A stretch of 64,000 nucleotides of DNA from Pyrocephalus nanus (GCA_038380795.1 CM076262.1:69770629-69834628); one strand, 5' to 3'; shown: positions 43,775 to 56,438, numbered from the stretch's first letter. Notes: generated from the letters alone by a model not told the origin. Numbers and translations: made by a program.

Positions 43775-46700
43775 CTTCCATCCATAATGCTTTGTTCAGT
43801 TATCATAGGCCATTTTAAAGTATTGGTCCATAAAATATCAGGTGATAATTGCCAAGACCCCATTCTCCAGAGGAAGGAAAGCAGGGAAGTGTTACACCCT
43901 GCCCAAACTGCTGGATAAAGCCATTGTAAAACTGGAACCAGGACCAACTCCATGTAAATAAACCACACAACAGCTGGCTGAGTGTTTTCTGGAGGGAACA
44001 GCAGAACCTGTGTTCTGCTTTGATTTAGGTTTTCTCACAGTGGCACTGAATCCAGTGAGTCTGAGGATGTGAAATTATCTTTCTACCTCAATAAGATATG
44101 GCTTAAAGGCATGCATTATTTAAGGTGCTACGGAATATTTTGAGTATTGCAAGTGTAGCCTGCTAGTTCACGTTAATCCTGAGTAAATGCCTTTCAGGTT
44201 TTATTGCAAAGTGACAGGCAAATATCAAAATAATTGCAATCTGAGCAATGGGAGCTCTGTAATATTTGAAAGGTGGGGACAGCGTGTGTTTGGTGGAAGC
44301 CAGTGTGGATTGGCAACACCAGGGCAGCCTGCTGAGCTGTGCACTGGGCTTGGATTCAAGTGTGGATGAGTTAGTTTGTTTTCCTGTTCCTCTATTTCCC
44401 CACCCCTGACACGGGGTTTAAAAAGATTTTGTGGCTGCTTTATGAAGTACTTTGTGGTCTGTGTGCATCAGGGAACCAATATCTGTGTCAACAGGGCAAC
44501 ACTAGTTAGGAGCTTTAGGGGACAGTGGTGATTTGTAAAAGCATGAGAAAAGAGAAGGAAAGAAAAGCAAAGGAAGATTGTGAAATCAGGGAATAAGAGC
44601 AACTAGCAGAAAATACATTTATATTAATGTCCACTGAGTACTGGTAATAGCATTATTAGTCATTACTAAAACCAAAAAGGTTATGAAGTTTCTGTAATTA
44701 TTTCAGGCTGATCTGGGAGTTTATGATTGTCCTGGAGCTAGGTAGCATTTTAAATCTGCAAAGGATTAGACAGGCACAATCAGTTCAAATATTTGTCCAG
44801 CCATTGAAAGGAGAATCCTCACTTCCGCCTTTGGAAACCTCCATATCCATCATTGTTCAGGAGCTGAGTGAAGATTGCATATTGATGACCCTTTCAGTTG
44901 CCTTTAAGCAGCTTATGTGAAAGTTCCAAGTCACCCCCAAATCCCTAGTTTTTAATTTGTTCCCTGACTTGTGTGCAGCAAGGCAGATCTTTGGGAGTTC
45001 ATGTGCACACACAAGTGCAGAAATGCACCCTGATCAGAACCAGGTCCTTCCCAACATGAATTACACTGAGCAGAGCTTCAAAAGGTGTAAGTGGAAAAGG
45101 AGCAGCCATTCCCATTAATCTTCCCAAGGTCATGAAAAGAAAAATAATGGCCTGCCTGTTAACCCGAGTTCAAACTGTGACTGTGCAGTTTGTCACAAAG
45201 CATCTGAGTTTCTGTGCCTTTATTTAAAGCTGAAAAGTTCTATTTAAAGCTGATTCCACTGCCTCCCTCGGGTTTTGAGATCCTCAGAAAACTTCTGGAT
45301 CATCAGTTACTTCAGGAATGTTTTGTTCATTCCTTCTTCATCCTTCTGAACTGATTGCCCCCTCCATTCTGCTGAAATTACCTGTCCCAAAGAACATTTG
45401 TGCTCCCTGCATGGGTTGGTGTCTGTAGCAGATCAACAGCTTGTTGTGAGCGAGGTATCATTTAACAATATTGACTTACATCAGGAGAAATCCTTTGGGA
45501 TTTCATAGCCAAATGAAAGCCCATCCAAGCTCCTACTCTGACGTGACCCACACAGTGTCTGATCAGGGGCCATGGGGGCATTTTGTGTACGGTCCCCCTG
45601 GAGAAATACAGTTCTTTATGTGCTGTGGCATTCCTGAGGATAAAGGGGAGGAGAACTGTGGGAAGTTGGAGCCATTCTTCTGCAGCCTGGACCATCAGCT
45701 GAAAAGGAGCCACTTGAGACCTGTGTTGGGAGACTCCAGGTTTATGACTCCTCTGCAGTCCCACTATAGGATGGGGAGAGTTGACTAAATAATATCAGAG
45801 TAGGTAGAGATACCACAGTGAGTTTCCACTGTGTTTTCTCTCCCTACAGGACAGGCAGACATGCTTTGCTCTCTGTGAAGTTCAAAGAGGCACTTGACAA
45901 AGCTGGGTACCAGCGAGTTTGAAGATAAATGGGGCCTCACCTTCTCACGCAGTGGAATCATTTATTTTCACATGGCTCATAACACGAATTATTTATAGCT
46001 GTGGAAAGAAAAATAGTGGGGATATAGACGTGGTGCAGTTCCTGTGAACCAGTTAGACATGATACTGCTCTCTTCCAAGTGAAATGCAGCCATGCACTGC
46101 TCTCCACAGAGTGAAATAATTTTTACATGCCTTGTCAGTCTCGCTATGGTTGTGGAAAGAAATACAGTGAAAGCAGAGACATTGGCACTGTTTATGTTAT
46201 TTAGAATGTTTTTGCAGCTAACAGTTTTGACCTCTATTCTGCTTTGCTGGTGCTGGTTTCAAAAGGTCACGTCATGTTTTCCAGTCAGAAGAAATGTAGA
46301 AATACTTTCTTTTCCTGTGGACTCTCCCAGGTTTCACCCAGGTCCTGGTTCTGAATTACTCCGAAGAATTGCTGGTGTAGAACTGATCTGCTGCGTTGTC
46401 AGTGGAATTACAATTATATTAGAAGCCTGAAATCTACCCTCTCGTGCCAGCAGGGTTTCATTTTTGTCCCCTGTGGTCTTCAGAGACCCTGAAAAGAAAG
46501 TCAGCGAGGCTGGAATTTGGAATTTAACGTGTGAAATGCAGGGCCCGTCATTTAAAACATCAATCATTACTCCATAATGATGTTTGACAGGCTGCAAGTA
46601 ATTTCTGCTTCAAGCAGTCTCAGGCAGCAGAGTAGCCCAAAGGTCATGTTGTTCTTATCACAGGGTAAAAGATATCTTCTTCATGATGGATGACTGCTCT

Positions 46701-47958
46701 GTGTGCATGTGATGCATAACATATTAGTAATTTTAATTCACAATTCCATTTGTCCAACAGTTTTGTCAGGGCAAGCTTAAACCGTGGTTAGGTTACACCT
46801 GTGCTGTGCAAAATGATGGGACCTTTTGGGATAATCCATCATAAGACCCTCAGGACAGTCCCAAGCTGCACGTGCTGGAGCTGGGAGGAATCACTCCTAC
46901 AAATGGAAATGCAACCTGCAAGAATTGGGCCAAAAAGTCTTGCTTTCACTGCTTTTTCACTGCTGATCTGGAGCTGGGCAGGTGATCACAGCTGAAAACA
47001 AATGGGTTTCTTCCTCCAGTCTCAGGGGATTATGTAGAGACACTCTCAGTGTGTTCTTTGCAGATATATCAGGTTGAGAGCCCAGGGTTGTCTGTTCTTG
47101 GCTGGCCAAACCCCCAAAACTGGAGGACCACAGACAGCAAACGTGACTCCTGATGTCTGATCACTTTAAGAACTTTGTTGCCTGAGACACAAAGATTTGG
47201 GCAGGCTGGTGCAAAGCTCTCAGGGTGTGATATCCCCACAGCCACAGCTGCTGCCTACAGTTTACACTCGTTCTTTTAACAGGATGGAGTGCAAAAGCCT
47301 CTCCTCTGCAGAGCCAGACACAAAAGTAATAAGCAGCAGTATTAGTTCAGAGGGTCTCAGAGCAAATTTCCTCTTTGCCACAAATGCAACTCATAAGAAA
47401 AAGCCTTTATAACATCATACATTGTTCTTGCTTTATCTGAGTCCTGAGCAATATTTGTGTCCATGTATGTGCAGCAAAGCACTCTTCTTGGCTGAATTTG
47501 CCTCTCTGAATTTGCTGTTAGAATTTTTTAGGTTTACCACCTCACTCCTCTTGCTGCTGTTTATATTTTGCAGGCAGAGGTGTGATAAGAGCCGTGCCAC
47601 TCTCCCGATGTGTTTCCAAAATTAATGAATGACTTCCACTAAGGGTCCTCCTGAATTTCAATAATTTTTAAAACATGCCCTTCATTCACCATCATCATGC
47701 TGGTTTTGATACATTTCCACCTCCACATATTGGATCTTTTGGCATCTAGATTTGCACTGTGCAAGGTCGGCTTTTTAGATGGCCAGCTGTTACCTGAAAA
47801 TTTCAAAGCTCTTACAGCATGAGGTTTTTTGAGAGGAAACATCACTCTTCACATCTTGTTTTCACTTACAGAAGTGGGCAGCCAAAGCTTGATCTCGTGT
47901 TCCTTCTTCACTGTATGCATTCATAAAAAGAGCTGGTTTTTGACACTGTTCTTCTCTT

Positions 47959-47972
47959 GGGGGGGGGGGGGG
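47959..47972. repeat. Run of 14 G
   Basis: Uninterrupted poly-G on the + strand followed shortly by a T-run. It could support G-quadruplex-like structure and is likely unstable in length or misread by sequencing. Confidence 0.85.
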
Positions 47973-48267
47973 AAGAGTAATTTTTTTTTTCTTTTTCAAA
48001 TAAACATGGGTTTATGATTGGGGGAGGATGGAAAGATGCTCTGTATTTCAAATGAGGTTTTGTGGCCTCCCATATACTTGCTGCACAACCTTTTTATGGG
48101 TTGGAAAAGGGACTGGTCACTCCAGCTCTTCAGCACCTTTGGGAGAAGTTAAAAGGTGCAAGGAGTAGAACCACGAGTATGAAATTCAGACCGGAGGTCT
48201 TTTCAAGTTCATCAGTGCACTTTGTAATCGTTATGTAAAGTCAGAGCCATTGATCCTGTCCTTCATA

Positions 48268-48290
48268 AATATAAATATATATATATATTG
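48268..48290. repeat. (AT)n microsatellite
   Basis: AAATATAAATATATATATATAT-type AT repeat. Confidence 0.85.
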
Positions 48291-48909
48291 TTTTCAAATA
48301 AAGGCAATAGGTGCTCTGCCTTCAGAACGACTGGAGAAGCAACACTGGACATGTTAGTTGCTCTTCTGTTATACCAAGTGAGAAAAGTTAAGACACATGA
48401 AAATGGGTGTTCAGGACACTGTGTGTCACTGTGTCACTGAATAATGGACAAACTAGCATCTAATGTTAATTCTGAAAAAAAATGCATCCTTACATTTGTT
48501 TATGTAGGCATCTTTTCAGAATTCAAATGTGTTTTACTTTGTTATTATTTCAGTTTTTCTCCTGTGTTCTTGGGTTTTGATAGTTCCTGCACAAAGCAAA
48601 GGACTCACGTCTTGCACAGGTTGAAGTCTTCTCTCAGGCAGACCCACTGGATCTGCAGAGGAGCTTCCCTGAATGCTCCTTAACATCAAAATACCTCAGC
48701 TTTGTTGAGTTGCAGCTCTGGGGGGGGAAATACCTGTGGGGAAATCAGCTCCTGGCTGTCTTGTGAGATAGGTTTGGGAAGGGACACACCTGACCAGCCT
48801 GGTTCCTCACAGGGACAGCAGCCTCCTTGGGGATCTGAGTGAATGAATTCCTGTACTGCTGCCCTGAATTGGTGTTGAGAGCTGAACTTCTGCTGTTCAT
48901 TCTCTGCAG

Positions 48910-49032
48910 ATATCGATGAGTGCTTGGTGAACAACGGTGGCTGTGACCATTTCTGCCGAAACACAGTTGGCAGCTTTGAGTGCAGCTGCCAGAAAGGCTA
49001 TAAACTGCTCACAGATGAAAGGACCTGCCAAG
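48910..49032 (+). CDS. SCUBE1: SCUBE1 exon: calcium-binding EGF-like repeat 7
   Basis: This 123-base phase 1-1 exon encodes 41 residues. The acceptor is CATTCTCTGCAG at 48909 and the donor is GTAATG at 49033. The split first codon gives Asp, so the module opens D-I-D-E-C, the calcium-ligand start of a cbEGF domain. Cysteines are at residues 5, 12, 16, 25, 27 and 40. [12 protein letters not shown] fits the Asp/Asn beta-hydroxylation consensus C-x-[DN]-x4-[FY]-x-C-x-C, with Asn18 as target. [20 protein letters not shown] and [12 protein letters not shown] match remembered SCUBE1 closely. Calcium-binding EGFs stiffen the rod-like array. The final base G would complete Asp of a further D-I-D-E-C repeat in an exon beyond the window. 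Confidence 0.95.
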
Positions 49033-49269
49033 GTAATGCTTCATTTATTTTACTCTTTGCATTAATGAGGGTGCTGTTTCCAGTGGATTTAATTTTTTTT
49101 GTAATTAATTCATTTGTACTACCGGTTTTAAGCATGCTATCGTAGGAAGTAGGGTTAGAAAAGACCCACGAGATTTCAATTTTCTGAGGTGGGGTTAGAA
49201 GATTACTGGAAATCTCTTGTTTCCATGTTTTTAATAGCAGGAATGCCAGTGTCCTGTTGAAGTGTAAAA

Positions 49270-49350
49270 ATCCAAGTGGCACAATGGAATAGCCTCAGGC
49301 AAAGAGCCTGATGTTCAAATCCTCTAATTTGCTGTGATCTTAACGGGACA
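49270..49350 (+). mobile_element. tRNA-derived SINE head, probably MIR
   Basis: TGGCACAATGG (49277-49287) fits the pol III A box TRGCNNARYGG and GTTCAAATCC (49313-49322) fits the B box. Between them TCAGGC/GCCTGA (49295-49300 and 49306-49311) pairs like an anticodon stem. Downstream TTTGCTGTGATCTTAA resembles the MIR segment following its tRNA head. The A-to-B spacing is about nine bases shorter than in a normal tRNA and acceptor-stem pairing is absent, so this is a SINE relic and not a functional tRNA gene. Confidence 0.5.
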
Positions 49351-51857
49351 GAGGCTTATCTTACTTGGACCAGAGTTGTTTAGAGTAACTAACTGGAACA
49401 GAGCACTTACAAGGTTTAAACTGAAAAAAGAGAGTCTAATTTGTAAGCTCACCTTTGCCTGACAGAAACTGTTTGTGGAGGGACAATGGTGGTGTTTTGT
49501 GGGAATTCAAATGAAGTGTGGTTTATATTCTTTACTGTGTGTCATGATTTGTTATCTAAGTCACATAATTTTATTTATTCTATGACTAATTAAGTGCACA
49601 ACTATTTCCAAGTACTAACCATGTACCTTTGGAAAAATTATGCTTGAAGCATTTGAGCTCTTTAAAAAAAACCCTGGAAATGGCTATAAAGATGAGCATC
49701 TATAGAGAGAAAAGGGGAAGCAGGATATATTCAATTAAAATGTTATTAATACATGATTATTTGGAGGGGGTTTTGAACATGCAGAAGTCCAAAGCAGCAT
49801 TAGTATTTTAGAGTTTCCTTGTTCGTCCACAAAAGAGAAACCAAGGTCTGAAGATATATCTGCCATTCAGAAATTTTTCCATTGCTTTTTGTTGGTACTT
49901 CCATCCACCATCTGGGAATGCTTCTCCACCCTGACTGTGGGATTAGACACAAAGGAGTCAGGGAAAGGTTGGTCTCAAGCTGGACAGGATAGGAAGAACT
50001 GAGAGTATCACAGATTGGGCAGTAATAACATTGTAGGATCATGTCAGACAAGGGTAAATTGTCAGGTTTTGACTTACCTGCTAAAGACAGGAACAAAATG
50101 CTAAAAAGAAACATTCTCTTCATGAGGGATATATCTCTCTCCCTTGGAGAGAGTCAGGAATACCTTCTGGCCCATGAATTCCTCGTGTCATGACGTGCTC
50201 TCGCTGTGGTGTCAGTCAGAGGCTTCACCACTGAACTAATTGTACTTACAATGGAGAAAAACTCAAGAGAAAAGTTAGCAGTAATAGGCTTTGAAAGCTC
50301 CCTGTAAATAATCAGGTTTCTACAATGATAATGGAAATCTGGAAGCAGCTCTGTAAATGTTGTTCCAGTGGGTTTTGTTTCCTCCTGTGCCTGGACTATG
50401 GAGGGAGTGAGTCGCTGGTAACACCAGATACCCTGCGAGGACCAAAGCAGTGGCTGATCATCTTCCCTCCCTCGTGTGATCAGGCATGGAAATATAAGCA
50501 TCCTGCTTTTCCCATTGTCCATGAGGAAGAGAAGGCCCTCTCTCTGGCCTCTACATGATACTTTGACTGATTGGTAAACTGCAGCTTATCTGGTGCTGTA
50601 ACAGATTAGTGCAAGCCCAGAGAATTTTGGGGCTGGACAAGTTCTTCCAGTCCCAGAAACGCTGGTTCTTCAGAGGGGAGGACAAAGTCATTTCCTGTTT
50701 GAAGGCTGAGGTATTTGGGCCCCAGAGACTGATTACAGCAGCCGTGGTGTGATGCCTGGTGTGGAGGGAGCACTGTGATAATTTAGTCCCTGGCCGGTGC
50801 TTAAGGTGATAATTGGTGACTCATGCAGTCCGTGCTAATAAAGAGAGAAGGAAAGTGAATATAGAGCGAGAAATCACTGATGTGTGAATCACCTGTACTT
50901 CTCCTGCTGCAAAAAAGGGTATAGTTAGGGGAAGTGGTTGTGGTTATTAATGACAGGTCTGACGGAGAAATGTGTTTTGGGGTTAGTGACTCTTTTGGGA
51001 TATAAATCATGCACAGGTTTGGTTTTTTTAACAGCCAGTCAACACTGACCATGGAACGTTAATGAGAGATTCAGGGAAATTTATTTTAGGCATATTGGCC
51101 TTTCCAGTGCTTGAAATAGGAACGTCTTAATTTGTGTTTATGAAAGATGCTGTTGTTCATGTTACATCTGTTGTTTTGATTCATAATAGAGTTTCCATGA
51201 TTTATGGTCTTTCTATCTGCATTGCCTTTCTCCTCTGGTTTTCTCTTTTCCTTTTTTTAAAAAATAAAGATTCCTTTCCGTTACTAATCAACATGTTTAC
51301 AAAATACTCATTTAGGACCGTAGAAGTGTGCATTGTTTGGGACTGAGTCCTCTTTAGTTCAGGTGGTCTCCCTTGTGTATAGAAGGTTCATCTCCAAATG
51401 TGCTCATCATTAACAGCAAGGAACAGATTCTGCTAACCTCGGGCAAAATGCCCATGGAAACAGCTGGTAAGCTTGCCCTTTTACAACCTGCAGAACCCCT
51501 GGATAAGGCTTTGGACATTATTCACAGGAAGGAATCAGTGAAGAGCAAAGCCACAGAGATATAGTTCATGTTAGCAACATTTTTCATACTGTTGGAAAAT
51601 ACAAGTAAGCTGTTGCTGCATAACTTCATTTGTATGATCATGAACTTCAGCACAAGGGTGAATTCATTCAATTTTACATGTTTCAGTAAAAAACCTCCTT
51701 CATATTCCCTGTGAAATTCTGGATGTGTCCCACCTCACCTAACTTCCTAGATGTCCTTTCACTGTAGACCTCAAGAGCTGACTTGGAGATTACAGGGAAA
51801 TTGTATCAGTCTCAGACTTTGTTCTGGTTGTTTGCAGAGCCCCCACCCCATCATACC

Positions 51858-51995
51858 AAGTGCCTTACACACATTCATCCTCTCTTCTGTGAGGAGGAAA
51901 GTATTCCTCTCTCAGTTTTTAGGCAGGAAGGGTGAAGCCAAATATAGCAGCTTGCCTAAAATCACACGTGGGAATGCCTGAGGAATAAACCTTCA
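51858..51995 (-). mobile_element. Probable MIR SINE relic, reverse orientation
   Basis: Block order matches the reverse complement of MIR: AAGTGCCTTACACACATTCATCCTC, then TCTGTGAGGAGG, a GTGAAG block, AGCAGCTTGCCTAAAATCACAC (GTGACTTGCCCAAGGTCACAC), and TGCCTGAGG. The tRNA-like head beyond about 51995 is eroded. Confidence 0.55.
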
Positions 51996-54900
51996 GGTTT
52001 TGTGAACCTGCCCTCTGTGAATTTGCCTGTTACAAGGTTGTTGGGTTTTTTTTTTCTTTTCTGTTGTTTCTCATGTCCTCATATGAAAACCCACCGATTT
52101 TTCAGGAATTCTGCTTGCTTGGTGCCACCCTGCACGCAGAGTGCTTGTGCAAGCAGCCCTTGCTTTTGCAAAGGGCCTTAAAATTTGTCCTGCATTTGTC
52201 TGTTTACAGCCAAACCATTTTTAGCCCTGGCTGCAAAGAAAACCATTGTCAATCACAGATTACTGCCGCTAGGGAGTGGTTCTCACGCTGGGGCTCCTTG
52301 TTAGACAAGGAGAATGTGGGGGGTTCCCTTCCCTTTCCCCTCCCCTGCATTCCAGCCATTTAAAAGGAAACTTATTTCTAACCCAGAAGGTGAAGAATCC
52401 ACATTGCCCTGCCAGTAATATTGTGGAGACTGATGCTGCTTTCCCAGAGTCTCTTTTTTAACCCAGACTTAAAAATAGATCTTTTCCCTCCTTTGACGGT
52501 GAAATCACCCTATGACAACACAGCTTTATTTTAATTGATCCCTTAAGTCTAAGGTATTGTAAATCCTTGGATGCAGGAAGAAATAGTTATATCTGTTTGT
52601 ATAAACTTAGCAAAAGAGGTCTGCCTCTCCTTTGAACATGTAATAAAAATAACATAGCTATATTTATAGCAAGGAGAACTTGTGTTTGTAACCTTTTTGG
52701 TAATTAATAGAAGGACAACAACTCGGATCAGTTTTAGAATGACATCAGCAACAAGCAGACAGGCGAGACTTGCTGCAGTGAAATGAATCTGCAATGAAAG
52801 TGTGTAAGCTCAGACATAATTACCTTAATCCTCAGCCAATATGAGTTTTAAAGCCAGTTAACTTAATTGCTTATTCAGTTTCTGTTTGTTGTGCAGTGAT
52901 CTCGAAAAAAGATCAACAATAAGCAGCCTCTCTGCTCCACTCAAGTTCAAGCTTCATTAAGCACCCAGAAAAATGTGTGAAATTCTATCAGAAATAATTT
53001 TCTCTTCCTGCTGCAGGAATTGCTTTTTGCAAAGCAAGACAGTGAGAGACACATTTGTCATAAATTTCTCCAGGGAGTGGCAGAGATGGAAAGATGTGTT
53101 ACCTTGAGGAAAAACAAGTGTGCTTTCAGTTGGGAACATCCAGTGATCAACATGTAATACTTGAGTCTGCTCAGCCCACGCTCACCCTCTGCCTCTCGCC
53201 ACCTCTGTCCAAAACAGACACAAATCCTTCTACGCTGGGGAATTTAGACTTTTGCAGGGGGAAATTCAAGGTGTTTGCATCGTTCTAGTCCACTCACAGC
53301 TTCCACAGAAGGCTTAAGTGGGGCTTGGTGATTGCAAGAGCTCACAGACAGGATGTTTCACCAACCATCTGAGCTGACACAGGCACTGTAATAAAAGGAG
53401 ATGACCATCCCCTGGGGCAGGTGGAATACCTGCGTGGCATTTTTGGGGCTTCTCCAAGGCCACAGGAGGCAGCATTTTTTAATATGCTTTGAGGTATTGC
53501 CTGTTTGATATTCTTTGTTCCCTTCCTACCAGATTTTCAGCAGATGCATTGGCTGTTCTGTAGGTCTCACAGTCTGCTCTGGGCACTGCTGGTGTGTCTG
53601 CCCAGAGGAAAATCAGTGATGCATGTCTGTGGAGCAGGAAATCCCAAACAGCATTTGCCCCCTCACTTCATGGGTATTGAATTTTTCCCTCCAGTGATTT
53701 TCTGTGGGCACGTTTTGCCTTTCAATGCTGGAAAGGTATCCAGAAGTCCAGGTACAGCTGATTTGAGTTGTTTTTCTCTCTCATTACAAGAGATAGGTTA
53801 CAGGATATTACTTATTATCTCTAGCCATCCACACCTGGTTTTTACTCATGATCTGGAACATTATTCAAACCCAGCCTCAGGCCTTCTGTGTTAACCTGCT
53901 GCACCACAGAACTGTAATCCATTCAGTCCTAAAATAACACTGTTAAATGAGAGACTGGCCATTTTTTTACTGCCAAATAGCCCTTAGTTCCAGTGAATTT
54001 GAGGTGATTGGACCTAGCTGACTCTTATGATTGATCTATTTGTAGAGGGATGCTTTACATAGGGCTCCCAATGCAGAATTGTCAAGAGAAGCCCTATTTC
54101 ATTCCAGAATGAGAGGAAGAAACACAGCACCTTGAAAAACACAGTAACTCTCTGTGATCCAAGGATCCTGCAGGCCTGGCCTTGAAACAGTGCCATAACA
54201 TCTACCTTTTCATTTATTTGTGTGGAAAAATGCCCTATTAGCCTTCCAAGGGTAAGATTTGAATCTTCCCAGCATGGTATCTCCATTTTGAAAATGGGTA
54301 TGAAATGAGGGGTTAATTATACAGGGAAGGACAGATAGAAAGTGTTTGTGGGAATTATTTTTGGCCTGAAGAAGCCCATATAAAGATTAAGCCACAAAGA
54401 TCTCACTATACTCTTCTGTATGGAACCATTGATGGTAAATATGGATGTATAGGACCAGTTTAATCCCGAATAAATCAGTGCATCCACACTGGCAGCACTG
54501 AATCACACTGGACATCTTTGACACAGGGTAACCAAATTAAAAAGTAAAAATGGCAAAGAGGTTTTGCACCTTGGGCTGTGTGACAGGGACCTGCCACTCA
54601 CATTTGATCATGAAACCCATGGCCTTGTCCCAGTCACAGAACCTGATGGAGGTCCCAGGATAAGGACAGGAGTATTCAGCTTTAAAATCCCGAGGAACTT
54701 CCTTGGAATGGCAGGACAAAAGAATTTTATGTCATGGTTCTGCCAGCCAAGCCAAGCTATCTTTTTGCCTCACTTCTTGCCCTGAGTTAGAGCTGAGTGT
54801 AGCCTGGTGCAGTCCCAGGGGCTGTGAGGAACATTAAATGGGTGCAGCAGGAAAGAGCTGATTCCAGATAATCCATGCTAGTGCCAGAACTGAGCTTTCA

Positions 54901-55174
54901 CATGAGTCAGTTTAAAACACAACAGGTCCCCCCAAATTCAATGCATCAGCATCATGGTTTGGCCAACTTTCCAGGGAAGAGTGTTGGAAAGTTTCATTGT
55001 TGGTCTAGCCCCTCGCTTCCTTTTTCTCCTTCCATTAAATATACGGAAAAGAAAGCAAATGTTCAATAAAAATGAAATTATTTAGCCTTCCTCTCCATTC
55101 TGGAGGGGCAGTAACATACAGCTTCACAGCCAGATGAGATGAGATTTTACTGCCGGGGTGTGGGGTTTTGTCTT

Positions 55175-55194
55175 AATATTTAAATTTAAATATT
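55175..55194. repeat. Perfect 20-base AT palindrome
   Basis: The twenty bases equal their own reverse complement, centred on AAATTT. Made only of A and T, so it could arise by chance in AT-rich sequence, but it is the longest perfect palindrome I noticed. Confidence 0.85.
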
Positions 55195-55671
55195 TTTAAG
55201 CCTAACCCACGCAAATCTCTTGCTGAGGTTGTCACCTTCATGGTCAGGACTGAACTGTAGAGGGTGGAGAGCATTAGAAAGCCGTGAGGCTGCTGTTGCC
55301 TGTGTCCCTGTGAGGGAAGGAGATCCCAGAGAGCACATGTGCTGTCTGGGGTGAGGAGCAAGCAGACTTAAAAGTCCCCTCATGGACTTTTTGCCTGAGT
55401 CTTCACGTGCATTTGCTGTAACTTAAGGTCTTCAGCAGTCAGAGAAAATATTCAGAACTCATTTTGCTCTCATTTATGTAGAGGAGAAGGCTGCTGTACC
55501 CAGTAGAGCTGCAGTGCTATCACACTAAAGGAAGGGTGAGTCAGTGCCCCTGTGGGGTGATCAATGAGAGAGAGGGATGAGGAGACTCAAACCATCCCCT
55601 ATCAACACTCCTTTGTGTGGTACATGGGAAGGAGAGTGATTTTGCCTTGATGCACTCATCCACTCATCCAC

Positions 55672-55955
55672 AGGACCCAGGGAATGGCCTGGAGCTGTGT
55701 CAGGGCAGGGTCAGGTCGGATGTTGGAAAGAAGTTCTTCCCCCAGAGGGTGGTTGGCACTGAACAGGCTCCCCAGGGCAGTGGGCACAGCCCCAAGGCTG
55801 CCAGAGCTCCAGGAGGGTTTGGATGATCCCCTGGGACACAGGGGATCTTCCAAAGGATCATCTTGGGGATGGTCCTGTGCAGGGCTAAGGGCTGGACTGG
55901 ATGATCCTTGCGGGTGCCTTCCAGCTCAGGATGTTCTGTGATCCTGTGATCAGAT
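55672..55955 (+). mobile_element. CR1 LINE, 3' end fragment
   Basis: The block order is that of the CR1 3' end: GGGAATGGCCTGGAGCTGTG, a GGTCAGGTCGGATGTTGGA block, AAGAAGTTCTTCC, AGAGGGTGGTTGG, AACAGGCTCCCCAGGG, CTCCAGGAGGGTTTGGATGA, then GGGCTGGACTGGATGATCC, a CCTTCCAGCTCAGGA block and a tail of TTCTGTGATCCTGTGATC repeats. One frame resembles the C-terminal end of CR1 ORF2 (VGKKFFPQRVVG), but the copy is 5'-truncated and dead. CR1 is the main LINE of birds; this variant resembles songbird copies from memory. The segment is GC-richer than its surroundings. Confidence 0.9.
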
Positions 55956-56438
55956 GGCTGTGCTGTAACTTGTAAAATACATCGACTTGACAGAGGCTGA
56001 TTTTCACCCAGTCCAGCTGGGTCTGGCCCAGGGTGTTTAATTGAGTGGACTCTTGGTATATAAACAGCAGTGCTGGTTCAGTTGCTAATATAGCTCAGAA
56101 ACCAGTGACAATCAGCGGTGTGCTGGAGGAGATACTGGGAGCTGCTGGTGGAAACCAGACTGGCTCACAGAAAGAAAATTCAGGATGATTTCCCTGTCAC
56201 TGGTGATGTTCTCTCCCTATGCAGATTTTCTCTAAGGCGTTCTGTGCCACTGAGCCTTGCAAAAATATCTTGCTTCTGACAAGCACCATATTGCTCCTCG
56301 CATCAGATTAAAAAAAATACTCTGCTGGGAAGCAACATGTTACACTGTCAATGAAAGGAATACTTTTCAAAATCCTTTCTGTTACACTGGGTGTCAGTGA
56401 GACTGTGAATAGTGGTGCATTTGCTGCCTCTGTGAGAA

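Noticed and set aside
44380..44470. GGCTGCTTTATGAAGTACTTTGTGGTCTG region, like the 3' part of a CORE-SINE
   Set aside because: Only a short resemblance to a tail motif; no head or core was recognised.
45100..45240. GAGTTCAAACTGTGACTGTG...TCTGAGTTTCTGTGCC region, possible further MIR
   Set aside because: Blocks are out of the order expected for MIR and could be chance.
45471..45788. 105-codon open frame on the plus strand
   Set aside because: Low-complexity-free but unlike any protein I know. An antisense frame of equal length overlaps it, there is no convincing start or splice context, and it lies inside an intron.
46092..46430. 112-codon open frame on the plus strand with a hydrophobic stretch
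   Set aside because: The leucine/isoleucine-rich segment comes from T-rich intron sequence. No family match, and an antisense open frame overlaps it.
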